Both the position numbers and the translations under genes were made by a program. A stretch of DNA of 64,000 bases from JAYWGN01 sp043778255 (GTDB lineage Bacteria; Bacteroidota; Bacteroidia; Chitinophagales; Chitinophagaceae), in assembly GCA_043778255.1 (NCBI GenBank), contig JAYWGN010000038.1, positions 113,029 through 177,028 of the forward strand, written 5' to 3'. Positions within the stretch are counted from its first letter, which is position 1. Every line of letters begins with the position of its first letter. The notes below the pieces were generated by a model that saw only the letters and a list, made by a program, of their open reading frames with translations, was not told the DNA's origin and did not search any database. Below, in pieces: positions 37,827 through 47,513 of this stretch.

Positions 37827-37934
37827 CTAATTCACAAACTCCTTACAATTTAATATTTCGGGTAGTATGGTGTATGATGCTGTTGTTTTGCCTGCACCAT
37901 TACAACCTGCAATTATGTATAACTTTTTGTTCAT
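37827..37934 (-). pseudogene. Zeta-toxin-like kinase, N-terminal P-loop fragment
   Basis: ATG at 37934 opens a 35-codon frame: MNKKLYIIAGCNGAGKTTAS, then a helix, LNCKEFVN and TAG (37827-37829). This is the exact N-terminus expected for the zeta-like family, with an intact Walker A (GCNGAGKT). Intact homologues continue with a sequence like ADEIARGLSPF before VAFEAGR; here homology stops at EFVN and resumes about 810 bases further on in the 36599-37018 fragment. The ATG directly abuts the TAA of the agmatinase-family gene (TAAATG), so the original toxin gene was probably coupled to it. Confidence 0.8.
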
Positions 37935-38978
37935 TTATACTGCTGTATTGCTGTGTAGCAGCACACAACATAGTTTGTATAGTACTCTTGCTCCTACATT
38001 GGCGTCCCAATCATTTTCGCCATGGCCTACCTCATTAAGGTCGAAGCCAATTATTTTTTTACCCGATTTTACAATTTGTTTAAACAAGTAAAATACCTGT
38101 TCCGTTTCCAACCCACCCATTACAGGTGTGCCAGTATTGGGGCATAGTTTGGGGTCAAGCCCATCAATATCGAAACTTATAAAAATATGCTGTGGCAAAT
38201 GTGCTACAATATCGGCTACTATCGATTTCCATAATTCGCCCTCATACTGTCGTTCTTTTATATCCTTATCAAAGTAAGTAATTACCCTAAAGTTACTTTC
38301 TTTTATATAATTCCATTCATCATCACAATAATCTCTAATACCCACTTGTACCAATCGGCTTATCTGTGGCACTTCGTTTAAGGCATTGTACATAATACTT
38401 GCATGGCTGTATTTAAAATCTTCAAAGCCTTTGCGGAGGTCGCAGTGTGCATCTATTTGTAGTATGCCATAATCGTCATATACTTCGCCAATAGCTTTAA
38501 AAAAACCAAGTGGCGTACTATGGTCGCCACCCAATAAAGCTACTAATTTATTTTGTGCCAACAAATCTTTTGTGTGGTTATACACCCACTCATTAAGCAT
38601 TACAGAGCCTTCATTTATTTCTCGTAAGCTTTTGCACATAAACTGGTTTTTTTCCAACACGGCTTCTTCCGATATAAAGCTAATGTACAACTCTGCTTCC
38701 TTACGTAGGTAATCACTTTTGAGCAGTATTTTTTTATCAACTGGGCGTAAATAAATACCTTTTTGCCACTCGTTAGGGTAGTCACTATCATACAAATCTA
38801 TTTGCAAAGCAGCATGTATAATACCATCAAAACATCGGGCTGTACCTGCATTGTAGCTTACGGTTACCTCCCAAGGTACGGTTACTATTACTAAAGCAGA
38901 TTCCGCTTCATTTGTAGGTATTCCAAAAATATTATTTTTGGGATTGCCAACCGAATTGGGATTGTATTGTTCTAACAT
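37935..38978 (-). CDS. Agmatinase/arginase-family ureohydrolase
   Basis: 347 residues, cytosolic. Binuclear manganese motifs are all present: LLGGDHSTPLG, LQIDAHCDLRKG and ISFDIDGLDP, plus the substrate-side GFDLNEVG. Family role: hydrolysis of agmatine, arginine or formimino-glutamate with release of urea or formamide; substrate is not decided by the sequence. In Bacteroidota this longer form is often called agmatinase and may feed polyamine synthesis. The stop TAA touches the ATG of the zeta-like P-loop fragment. Confidence 0.85.
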   Translation of the reverse strand: MLEQYNPNSVGNPKNNIFGIPTNEAESALVIVTVPWEVTVSYNAGTARCFDGIIHAALQIDLYDSDYPNEWQKGIYLRPVDKKILLKSDYLRKEAELYISFISEEAVLEKNQFMCKSLREINEGSVMLNEWVYNHTKDLLAQNKLVALLGGDHSTPLGFFKAIGEVYDDYGILQIDAHCDLRKGFEDFKYSHASIMYNALNEVPQISRLVQVGIRDYCDDEWNYIKESNFRVITYFDKDIKERQYEGELWKSIVADIVAHLPQHIFISFDIDGLDPKLCPNTGTPVMGGLETEQVFYLFKQIVKSGKKIIGFDLNEVGHGENDWDANVGARVLYKLCCVLLHSNTAV

Positions 38979-39179
38979 AATGCAAACTTATTTTACAAAA
39001 AACGCTGCAAGATACATCAATATTATGTGTACAGCTAAATGTTGTACTTTTTATTTAATTTAATGCCATTTTGTAGCTAATTTTGTACTAACATGTAGTG
39101 CAGTAGGGTTAGGTTTTTATTTAGGTAAAATGCAGTTGCTTAACCTCCATTTTTTTAGTAAAAAAAATAAAATATATAA

Positions 39180-39560
39180 ATGAAAAAAACTCAAATAGCC
39201 ATGCTAATAATAGTGGCAGCCGGTATAGCATCATTAGCCTTCTTTTTTAAAGATTTAACTATAAGTACCACATTTAGCCATGCAAATGGCCAATACAAAG
39301 ACCAATTTGTACATATAGCTGCCAAATTGGACACTACAAGGTACGACAGAGGTGTAGAAAAACAAGAAGCCAATTCGGCTACATTTTATGCATCAGATTC
39401 GGCAGGGTTAAGTACCAAAGTTGTATATAACAAAGAGTTGCCGTTAGACTTTGATAAGAGCAACCGATTGCTACTTAAAGGTTATATGAGAGATACTTAT
39501 TTTGACTGTAAGGAAATACAATTAAAATGCCCCAGTAAGTATAAAGATGAGGTGAAATAG
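39180..39560 (+). CDS. ccmE: CcmE-like haem chaperone, CxxxY type
   Basis: 126 residues with an N-terminal anchor (about 6-23) and a small OB-fold (about 28-115). Family role: holds haem covalently in the periplasm for cytochrome c maturation. The E. coli haem-binding His is not seen; instead the C-terminus has CPSKY (Cys117, Tyr121), which fits the CxxxY variant known from Desulfovibrio and archaea. The ccmF/ccsA gene follows 75 bases downstream, supporting the assignment. Confidence 0.82.
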   Translation: MKKTQIAMLIIVAAGIASLAFFFKDLTISTTFSHANGQYKDQFVHIAAKLDTTRYDRGVEKQEANSATFYASDSAGLSTKVVYNKELPLDFDKSNRLLLKGYMRDTYFDCKEIQLKCPSKYKDEVK

Positions 39561-39635
39561 TGGGTGGAAGAAATTTGAAAAAATACCCATCCTATCTAAA
39601 AAATTAAATAGCTTAGGGAAACAGACGAAATACTT

Positions 39636-42098
39636 ATGATTACATTTAAAGACGGCTACACATTACCCGGTACACTTGGTCATTTTTTTGCTATACTTGC
39701 TTTTGTAGCATCAATAGTGGCTACTTATTGCTACTACACAAGTACAACCAACAAAGACCTTACACTTAAAAGCAGCTGGAAAAATATGGCTCGTATGGCT
39801 GTATATGTTGAGTTGTTTGCTATTGTAAGTATAATTATTTGTTTGTATTATATACTATACAACCACCAATACCAATACAAGTTTGCCTACAAACATAGCG
39901 ATAATAGTTTGCCTATTAAGTACCTACTCAGTTGCTTTTGGGAAGGGCAAGAGGGTAGTTTTTTAGTATGGATATTTTGGCATGCAGTACTTTCTGTATT
40001 TGTAATGCATAGTGCTAAGCAATGGGAAGCACCAGTAATGAGTATTATACATTTTACTCAAATATTTTTAACGGCATTTTTATTAGGTATATATTTTGGC
40101 GATTTTCATATTGGTAGTTCGCCGTTTGTACTATTACGTAATAGCGATTTGGGGGTAGGTCCTGTGTTTCAACTACCCGATTATTTGAGTAGAATAACTG
40201 ATGGTAACGGGCTTAACAAAACCTTACAAGACCCTTGGATGGTGATACATCCGCCTACCCTATTTTTTGGGTATGCAAGTTGTACTATACCTATGGCATT
40301 TGCAGTAGCGGCACTTTGGCAAAAGGATTATACAGGTTGGGTAAAGCCTTGCCTACCTTGGACTTTATTGGCAGCTTCGGTATTGGGTGTGGGTATATTA
40401 ATGGGGGCTAAGTGGGCTTACCAAAGCCTTAGCTTTGGTGGGTATTGGGCTTGGGACCCTGTAGAAAATGCCTCACTTGTACCTTGGCTCATACATATAG
40501 CAGGTATGCATACCAAGCTTATATACAAGCATACGGGCTACTCACTGAGGGCTACATTTTTGTTTATAATACTAACCTTTGTATTTGTTATATACAGCAC
40601 TTGCCTTACACGTACAGGTATATTAGGCGAAACTAGTGTACATGCCTTTACTGGCGGAGGTTTGCAACAACAAATATGGTTTTTTCTTCCATTTGTGTGT
40701 ATTATACCTTTGGTATTATTAGCCATTAATTATGCAAAAATACCAACCATACGTAAAGAGGAAGCAACGTGGAGTAGAGAGTTTTGGATGTTTATTGGTG
40801 CCTTAGTTTTCTTTTTATCGGCTATGTTTGTAATAGCGGCTACCTCATTGCCTGTATTTAATAAATTGTTGGGTACTAACAAAGCATTGGGTGAAAATGC
40901 TCAGGCTATTTATAATAAAGTACATGTACCAATTGTAATAATAATTGCATTAATAATTGCATTTACACAGTACTTAAAGTACAAACAAACCAACAAAGCT
41001 TACTTACAAAAAAAGTTGTGGTTGCCTATATTATTATCGGTAATAGTAGCTGGTTTGTTTTTATACTTTGATGGTATTACCTATACCAAACAAGGTGTAG
41101 TGTTTCAATATTTAATAGCTGTAGCCCTTTGCTGTGCAGTGTTTGCAGCTATAGCCAATGGTGTATATTTGGTGCAAGTGGTACGGCACAAACTTATTAA
41201 TTGGGGAAGCTCCTTAGGGCATTTGGGCTTTGGTATGTTGTTGGTAGGCATACTTATATCGGCTAGTAACCAACGTATATTATCGCTTAATAACCCTGCA
41301 GTAAATGTATTTGACAATGCAAGTAAAGAAGACCCACGGGAGAACCTCAACTTGTTTAGAAACCTAGAAACACCAATGGCAAAGTATGATGTAGCTTACA
41401 AAAGTGTACAACCAAATGCTATAAGTAAAGATAAGTGGAACTATGTAGTAACCTTTAAAGATACGCTAACCAAAAAGAGTTTTGAACTGCACCCAACAGC
41501 TTACATTAACTTAATGAAAGATGGTAAAAAGCAAATACAACCTAACCCCGATTTTGTAAGTTATTGGAATAAGGATGTGTTCCTCTATATTACCTCTTTA
41601 CTTGATCCAAGTGAGAAAGATAAGGACCCTACATTTGTTACAAAGTCATTTAAAATAGGCGATACAGGTAGTATAAGAAATGGTGGTTTTTTTGTACTAA
41701 AACGTAACATTCCACTTAGCCCAATGCCTAGCAAAGCCAATACCAAAGCTGATATTGGCTTTAAAACGGAGTTGGAAGTTAGCCTTGTAACTGGCGAAAG
41801 ATTATTGGTGTACCCAACCTATTGGGTAAAAAATAATATACCAGAAATAAAAACCGATAGCCTAACAAAACAAAACCTTTATTTTAGAATTGAAGGCTTA
41901 AGTAGCGATGGACAAAGCCTCGAATTAAGTGTAAAGGATGATAACAAGTTAGCTGATTATATTACTATAAAAGTATTAGAATTTCCACAAATAAAACTGA
42001 TGTGGATTGGTATTATAATAATGAGCTTTGGCTTTATGATAAGTATGGTAAAGCGAATAAGGGAACTTGCAAATAGGAAAGAAGAAGTGAAGGGTTAA
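39636..42098 (+). CDS. ccmF: CcmF/CcsA cytochrome c haem lyase
   Basis: 820 residues with about fifteen membrane segments. The haem-handling WWD-type motif is at about residues 268-283 (GGYWAWDPVENASLVPWL). The LLSCFWEGQEGSFLVWIFWH motif and several conserved His (for example in VIHPP and HTGYSLRATF) are typical. A large soluble periplasmic region lies at about 560-780 before a last membrane segment (MWIGIIIMSFGFMISMV). Role: ligates haem to apocytochrome c together with CcmE. The last four bases overlap the stop of the convergent Cys-cluster gene. Confidence 0.9.
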   Translation: MITFKDGYTLPGTLGHFFAILAFVASIVATYCYYTSTTNKDLTLKSSWKNMARMAVYVELFAIVSIIICLYYILYNHQYQYKFAYKHSDNSLPIKYLLSCFWEGQEGSFLVWIFWHAVLSVFVMHSAKQWEAPVMSIIHFTQIFLTAFLLGIYFGDFHIGSSPFVLLRNSDLGVGPVFQLPDYLSRITDGNGLNKTLQDPWMVIHPPTLFFGYASCTIPMAFAVAALWQKDYTGWVKPCLPWTLLAASVLGVGILMGAKWAYQSLSFGGYWAWDPVENASLVPWLIHIAGMHTKLIYKHTGYSLRATFLFIILTFVFVIYSTCLTRTGILGETSVHAFTGGGLQQQIWFFLPFVCIIPLVLLAINYAKIPTIRKEEATWSREFWMFIGALVFFLSAMFVIAATSLPVFNKLLGTNKALGENAQAIYNKVHVPIVIIIALIIAFTQYLKYKQTNKAYLQKKLWLPILLSVIVAGLFLYFDGITYTKQGVVFQYLIAVALCCAVFAAIANGVYLVQVVRHKLINWGSSLGHLGFGMLLVGILISASNQRILSLNNPAVNVFDNASKEDPRENLNLFRNLETPMAKYDVAYKSVQPNAISKDKWNYVVTFKDTLTKKSFELHPTAYINLMKDGKKQIQPNPDFVSYWNKDVFLYITSLLDPSEKDKDPTFVTKSFKIGDTGSIRNGGFFVLKRNIPLSPMPSKANTKADIGFKTELEVSLVTGERLLVYPTYWVKNNIPEIKTDSLTKQNLYFRIEGLSSDGQSLELSVKDDNKLADYITIKVLEFPQIKLMWIGIIIMSFGFMISMVKRIRELANRKEEVKG

Positions 42099-42592
42099 GT
42101 GGTTACCGAACTCAACTTCTCCAATACAAAATAAACAGCAGGGCAGAAGGTCGCATTTTTTAAAGTAAGCGTTTGCCGTTTCAATAACACATCTTCGTTA
42201 GTATAAGGAAATCGGTGGCAATCAGTAGGCCTGTGGTCATACACAGTACAAAAGTTATTAGTACCCAAAAATGGGCAAGGGTTTGATTTGGTTACGTAAT
42301 CTTCCTCCTTATCAACCCTTAAATATTGTTCAGTAAATACGGTTTCTTTAAGTTTTAAATGTTTGCTGAGTCGCTTTATATCGGGCTTTCTAAACCGTGG
42401 ACTATAATTTTTGCAGCATGCTGCACAATCCAAACAGTCAATTTTTTTAAAGGCTGTATCGTGCAGCTCTGGCAGTTTTTTTAACACCTCATTTTTGTTA
42501 GCACGGTTCAAAAACTTGCTGTATTTTTTTTGATTATCTACTGCCTTTTTTTGCCAGTTTTCAAATTCGGGGTTTGTATTGTAATTGTCCAC
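42095..42592 (-). CDS. YkgJ-type Cys-cluster protein (copy 2)
   Basis: 165 residues, GTG start. CxxCxxCC cluster (Cys53, 56, 59, 60), then PCPFLG (Cys106), FCTVYDHRPTDCHRFP (Cys115, 125) and FCPA. Same order and spacing as the copy at 21145-21663, so the two are paralogues, though clearly diverged. It overlaps the ccmF stop tail to tail by four bases. Metal-binding role inferred. Confidence 0.8.
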   Translation of the reverse strand: MDNYNTNPEFENWQKKAVDNQKKYSKFLNRANKNEVLKKLPELHDTAFKKIDCLDCAACCKNYSPRFRKPDIKRLSKHLKLKETVFTEQYLRVDKEEDYVTKSNPCPFLGTNNFCTVYDHRPTDCHRFPYTNEDVLLKRQTLTLKNATFCPAVYFVLEKLSSVTT

Positions 42593-42610
42593 TATATGTT
42601 TATTTTTATA

Positions 42611-43774
42611 TTATACTTTTCTATATTTTGGTAGCAATACCCTAAATGTTGTTCCCTTATTGAGTTCACTATCTTTCACAAATATTTTGCCCAAATGGTA
42701 TTGTTCTACAATTCGTTTGGTAAGGCTTAAGCCTAAGCCCCAACCTCGTTTTTTGGTAGTGTAGCCAGGCTTAAATATGGTTTGCCATTTATTACGTGGT
42801 ATGCCTTTGCCTGTATCGGTTACATCTATTACAATATCATCGGCATTTCGGTATATTAAGGTATGTATACTGCCTTTTCCATCTAACGCATCAAGTGCAT
42901 TTTTTAATAAATTTTCAATAACCCAATCAAATAATTGTGGCGATAATGGTGCTACCGTATCATCGTTTTCGCCAAGTGTTACGTCCATTATAATTTTACC
43001 CGAAGCTCTTTTTTTCATATAGTTTACCATATTTTGTACATGGTGTAGTACGTCGGTATCTACAAATTTTGGGGTACTTCCTATTTTACCAAATCGGTCG
43101 CTTATTAAGTCAAGCCTTGCTATATCTTTTTGTATTTCGGCAAGTATTTTGGTATCTACAGCTTTATCTTTCAATACCTCTAACCAGCCTTGAAGGCTCG
43201 ATAAGGGTGTGCCTAATTGGTGAGCAGTTTCCTTTGCCATACCAGCCCACACTTGGTTTTGGGTACTTTTATTTTGTGTTTGTAAAGCTATAAGCGTTAC
43301 AAGTATAAATAAAAAAACAATAAGTAACTGTACTATAGGATACCATTTCAATTGCTTTATTATTGGCGATGTGCCAAAATATAACTTGCTTTTTTGGGTA
43401 CTATCCAAAGGGTTAATCCAAATAATAGGTGGATGCAACTCCTTAAACTCAGCTAGTTTATCGGCTGCATAGTTTTTACTCTTTTTAAGCTTTGTAGTAT
43501 CGGTATTTACAATATCAATTATGCTATCATTTTCGTTGGTCCATATTATTGGTATGCTGTTGTTTTTTAATGTAATGTCACCAGCCAAATTAAGGGCTTG
43601 TATATTATCAGTTTGTATTTCAGTATTTTTTGCTGCTATCCAAAGTTCTATTTTTTTTACCTCATCTTTTTGTATTTGGTTACTCAAATAACTGGAGTAT
43701 ATAATAGTTACAATTACTATTATTATGGCAGTTATAGCTAGTAAGGTTCGCCAATTAAAAAACTTTTGCAACAT
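42611..43774 (-). CDS. Sensor histidine kinase
   Basis: 387 residues. Two membrane segments (about 10-30 and 146-165) enclose a 115-residue periplasmic sensor of unknown type. A short linker leads to a HisKA domain with phospho-acceptor His185 (AKETAHQLGTPLSSL), and an HATPase domain with the N box (ENLLKNALDA), G1 (DTGKGIP), F and G2 (GWGLGLSLTKRIVE). No response regulator adjoins it, so it is an orphan here. It precedes the Cys-cluster gene by 18 bases on the same strand, so the two may be co-transcribed. Confidence 0.9.
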   Translation of the reverse strand: MLQKFFNWRTLLAITAIIIVIVTIIYSSYLSNQIQKDEVKKIELWIAAKNTEIQTDNIQALNLAGDITLKNNSIPIIWTNENDSIIDIVNTDTTKLKKSKNYAADKLAEFKELHPPIIWINPLDSTQKSKLYFGTSPIIKQLKWYPIVQLLIVFLFILVTLIALQTQNKSTQNQVWAGMAKETAHQLGTPLSSLQGWLEVLKDKAVDTKILAEIQKDIARLDLISDRFGKIGSTPKFVDTDVLHHVQNMVNYMKKRASGKIIMDVTLGENDDTVAPLSPQLFDWVIENLLKNALDALDGKGSIHTLIYRNADDIVIDVTDTGKGIPRNKWQTIFKPGYTTKKRGWGLGLSLTKRIVEQYHLGKIFVKDSELNKGTTFRVLLPKYRKV

Positions 43775-43985
43775 AACTATAAAAATAATTAAAAGGAACT
43801 ATACTTAGCAAAATATTTATTGAAAAAGCATACTTCAAATCATAATTTGTAGCTAAAAAAGCAAAGTTCAATTAACTACAACACTTTAGCAAATCATTTG
43901 TTAAATGTATTTAATTTTAGCATTTTGAATACATATGTTTTACTAATTTTACAGTGCAAAAAATAAACAATAAAAATTATAAACT

Positions 43986-45506
43986 ATGAACTGGAAACAA
44001 ATTCTTGCTATTGTAGGCATAAGTGCCACCACAGCTGTAGGTAGTGTAGCTGTTTATAACAAAGTAACTACCAATAATACAAGCAATACATTTACCAACG
44101 GTGAAAAACTACCTGCAAATTATGCCAATTATACTGGTATGGGAACAGATGGTGCGGCATTTGACTTTACACAAGCTTCGGCAACTGCTATACCTGCAGT
44201 GGTACATATAAAAACAAAAACAGCTGCTAAAAAAGTAACTACAAGTAACCGTCAGGCTAACCCCTTTGGCGACGATCCATTTTTTCAACAATTTGGCGAT
44301 ATATTTGGCGATGGTGGTGGAGGCTTTTTTGGGCCTCGTATGCAGCCTGAGCAAAGGGCTAGTGGTAGTGGTGTACTAATAGCAGCCGATGGTTATATAC
44401 TTACTAACAACCACGTAGTAGAAGGTGCCGATGAAGTAACCGTTACTACCGCCGATAAAAAAACGTACAAAGCAAAAGTTATAGGTGTAGACCCAAGTAG
44501 CGACCTTGGTGTTATTAAAATAGAGGGTACTAATTTTCCCTACCTTGTAACTGGTAATAGCGATGATGTAAAAATAGGACAATGGGTACTTGCCGTAGGA
44601 TACCCACTCACACTCGATTGTAGCGTTACAGCTGGTATTGTTAGTGCTAAAGCACGTAGCCTTGGGCTTAATGAAGATAAAGTTGGAAAAGGTAAAGGAA
44701 TTGAAAGTTATATACAAACCGATGCTGCTGTAAATAAAGGCAACAGCGGTGGTGCATTAGTTAATACTAAAGGCGAACTTATTGGTATTAATGCTGCTAT
44801 AGCTAGCCCTACAGGTTATTACACTGGTTACTCATTTACTATACCAATTAATATTGCAAAAAAAATAGCCAATGACTTGATAAAACATGGCACAAGCCAA
44901 AGAGCTTACCTTGGTGTAAGGCCAGCCGTAAGTAAAGGTACTGATGGACAAATGGAATTAAAAGAGGGTAGCGGTGTAGAAATAACAGCAGCAGCACCAG
45001 GTGGAGCAGCAGAAGCAGCAGGACTTAAAGGTGGTGATATTATTACCAAAATAAATACTAAACCTATTACCACATGGAACGAACTAGTAGAGCAAATAGC
45101 TAGCTTTAGTGTAGGCGATAAAATAACAATAACTTACCTACGTAATGGCAAAGAAACAGTAGTACCAGTTACACTTAAAAATGAAAGTGGCAACTTTGAC
45201 ATAGTAACTAAGCAAACCTTAGCAAAAAAATTAGGAGCCGACTTGCAAAATATAGACCCCACAAAAGCTAAAGAATATGGTATAGATGGTGGCATTGTAG
45301 TTAAAACCTTAGATATAAAAGGACAGCTTAAAATGCAAAATCCTACTATGAAAAATGGCTTTGTAATATTAAGAATAGACGGACAAGATGTAAACACTAT
45401 AGAGCAATTAGCTGCTGCATTAGAGGGCAACAAGCAAAGCATGGTAATACAAGGCTTTTACCCAGGTTACGAGGGTATTATGAACTATATAATTAACAAT
45501 GAGTAG
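43986..45506 (+). CDS. htrA: DegP/HtrA-type serine endopeptidase
   Basis: 506 residues. N-terminal hydrophobic segment (5-24), a Gly/Phe-rich region, then the trypsin-like domain with triad His143 (TNNHVVEG), Asp173 (SSDLGVIK) and Ser254 (KGNSGGAL). Two PDZ domains follow (about 295-390 and 405-500). Role: periplasmic protease-chaperone that removes misfolded envelope proteins. Monocistronic, convergent with the DEAD-box gene; a long inverted repeat lies between. Confidence 0.93.
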   Translation: MNWKQILAIVGISATTAVGSVAVYNKVTTNNTSNTFTNGEKLPANYANYTGMGTDGAAFDFTQASATAIPAVVHIKTKTAAKKVTTSNRQANPFGDDPFFQQFGDIFGDGGGGFFGPRMQPEQRASGSGVLIAADGYILTNNHVVEGADEVTVTTADKKTYKAKVIGVDPSSDLGVIKIEGTNFPYLVTGNSDDVKIGQWVLAVGYPLTLDCSVTAGIVSAKARSLGLNEDKVGKGKGIESYIQTDAAVNKGNSGGALVNTKGELIGINAAIASPTGYYTGYSFTIPINIAKKIANDLIKHGTSQRAYLGVRPAVSKGTDGQMELKEGSGVEITAAAPGGAAEAAGLKGGDIITKINTKPITTWNELVEQIASFSVGDKITITYLRNGKETVVPVTLKNESGNFDIVTKQTLAKKLGADLQNIDPTKAKEYGIDGGIVVKTLDIKGQLKMQNPTMKNGFVILRIDGQDVNTIEQLAAALEGNKQSMVIQGFYPGYEGIMNYIINNE

Positions 45507-45608
45507 TACATACTTAACAATATGTACTTGGTATTATAAGGTTAATATATTAGTGGTAAATAGTAAGTTATTGGTAATAAACAATAACTGTAATACATAA
45601 AAGTGTAA

Positions 45609-45662
45609 GTAATAATTAACCATAGATATATAAAGTCTGCTCTTTATATGGTTAATTATTAC
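45609..45662. repeat. Long inverted repeat between htrA and the DEAD-box gene
   Basis: The left arm beginning GTAATAATTAACCATA (from 45609) and the right arm ending in its complement (to 45662) match over about 16 bases, then continue with ATAAAG / CTTTAT after a small bulge. Both neighbouring genes end toward it, so it probably acts as a bidirectional terminator despite the lack of a long T-run. Confidence 0.65.
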
Positions 45663-45680
45663 TTATTTACTGTTAGTTGG

Positions 45681-47378
45681 TTAGGCTTCATTACACCTAA
45701 TCTTTCGTCCATTATGCATTTTTCCGTTTAGGGCTTTTATCATGTTATATACTTGGCTTCCTTCTACCTCTACCCAAGCTAATATATCTCTTAAGTCCAC
45801 TTTACCTAAGGCATCTTTTCGTAGGCCGCTATTGTCTAGTATATATTGTAAAAAACTAGCTTTGTAAAAATTGTCTTTTGTGCCTAGGCTAATAAATACT
45901 TTCTTAAACCCTGCTCCACCACCAAAGGTTCTACCTTGGGTATCGCTATCTCTATCACGCCTATCGTTTCCGCCACGGCGGTCGTTGCCACCACGTTCAA
46001 AACGGCTATCGCCACGGTCGTTAAAGTCTCTAGGGCTTTGCCTTGTATCACGTATGCTTACATTAAGATCGGGGGCTGTAGCATAGTAATTGAGAAACCT
46101 GCCAAACTCCAAACTAGCTACTCTTTTTATCATTTCCTCCTTACTCATTTCGCTAAATTTTTCTTCTATTATTGGCACAAACATTTCATAATCGCCATGG
46201 CTAATATCGGCATTCAATAGTTTATCAATAAAGCTATAAAATTGTTTTCGGGTTACATCTTTTGCCAAAGGCAATTCACTTTTTACAAATTTTGCCGATA
46301 CCATTCGTTCTATTTGCCTTATTTTACCTACTTCTCGGGTATTTATAATACTCATACATATACCCGTATTACCAGCACGGCCAGTACGGCCACTACGGTG
46401 GGTATATATTTCTAGGTCGTCGGGTAGGTCAAAGTTTATAACGTGGCTCACCTCTTTTACATCTATACCTCGGGCAGCTACGTCGGTAGCTATAAGTAGT
46501 GTAAGCGCCTTACTCCTAAAGGCATCCATTACTTTGTTACGTTGCTCTTGGCTAAGGTCGCCGTGTAAGGCATCTATAGCATAACCTTCGTTGGTAAGTT
46601 TACCGGCTATTTTTTGAGCATCTATTTTGGTACGGGTAAATATAATGCCGTACATACCAGGGTTAAAGTCAATTAACCTTTTTAATGCATCATATTTGTG
46701 CATAGCACTTGTGGTATAGTATTGGTGGTCTATATTTTTGTTGCCCGTATTTACTTTACCTACACTCACCTCAGCAGGATCTTTCATGTAGGTTTTTATA
46801 ACCTTACGTATTTGGGTAGGCATGGTGGCGCTAAATAGCCACATACTATCACGGTTTACGGTGTTTTTTAGTATAAATTCTATGTCTTCGGCAAAGCCCA
46901 TATTCAGCATTTCATCGGCCTCATCAAGCACTACATATTTTATTTCCTCCAGCTTTATGGCTTCCCTTTCTATAAGGTCAATAAGGCGGCCAGGTGTGGC
47001 CACTACTATTTGTACTCCACGGCGTAGGTCACGTACTTGCATACTAATGCTACTGCCGCCATATACCGCTACTATATTGGTAGCAGGTAAGTATTTTTTA
47101 AAGTTTTCTAGCTCCTTTACTATTTGCATACAAAGCTCCCTAGTAGGGCATACTATAAGGGCTTGAGGGCTTTTAGTTTTAGGTTCTATAAGGTGCAGTA
47201 GTGGCAAGCCAAATGCTGCAGTTTTACCTGTACCAGTTTGGGCAAGGCCAATAAAGTCTTTTTCGCCACTTATAAGTATAGGTATGGCTTGTTGTTGTAT
47301 AGGTGTAGGTTCTACATAACCTAAGTCTGTAACTGCTTTTACGATTTTCTCGTTAAGCGTTAAATCAGTAAACGTCAT
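45681..47378 (-). CDS. deaD: DEAD-box RNA helicase (DeaD/CsdA type)
   Basis: 565 residues. Helicase motifs in order: Q motif near 20-27, I (AQTGTGKT), Ia (PTRELC), Ib (TPGRL), II (DEAD), III (SAT), then IV-VI in the second RecA domain (ATDVAARGIDV, HRSGRTGRAG). An RGG/RDR-rich linker (about 440-475) leads to a DbpA-type RNA-binding domain (KKVFISLGTKDNFYK to RKIRCNEA). Role: RNA unwinding in ribosome assembly and mRNA decay, often cold-induced. The leader is long (about 130 bases to the candidate -7 box), a trait shared by many cold-shock helicase genes. Confidence 0.93.
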   Translation of the reverse strand: MTFTDLTLNEKIVKAVTDLGYVEPTPIQQQAIPILISGEKDFIGLAQTGTGKTAAFGLPLLHLIEPKTKSPQALIVCPTRELCMQIVKELENFKKYLPATNIVAVYGGSSISMQVRDLRRGVQIVVATPGRLIDLIEREAIKLEEIKYVVLDEADEMLNMGFAEDIEFILKNTVNRDSMWLFSATMPTQIRKVIKTYMKDPAEVSVGKVNTGNKNIDHQYYTTSAMHKYDALKRLIDFNPGMYGIIFTRTKIDAQKIAGKLTNEGYAIDALHGDLSQEQRNKVMDAFRSKALTLLIATDVAARGIDVKEVSHVINFDLPDDLEIYTHRSGRTGRAGNTGICMSIINTREVGKIRQIERMVSAKFVKSELPLAKDVTRKQFYSFIDKLLNADISHGDYEMFVPIIEEKFSEMSKEEMIKRVASLEFGRFLNYYATAPDLNVSIRDTRQSPRDFNDRGDSRFERGGNDRRGGNDRRDRDSDTQGRTFGGGAGFKKVFISLGTKDNFYKASFLQYILDNSGLRKDALGKVDLRDILAWVEVEGSQVYNMIKALNGKMHNGRKIRCNEA

Positions 47379-47513
47379 AATAAATAAAAAATTTGCAACG
47401 TAGTGTAAAAGGTGAGAGCAATGGTTGCGAATGATGTGTAGGAACTCCTAAAATTCTTGCTAGTACCTTTAAGTACGTTAATATTAAATGTGCATTTTTC
47501 CCTTAATGCGCTG

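Noticed and set aside
37018..37934. Integron-type attC sites at the ends of the inserted pair
   Set aside because: I looked for core sites and inverted arms at both junctions and found none that convinces. No integrase apart from the distant XerD-type gene.
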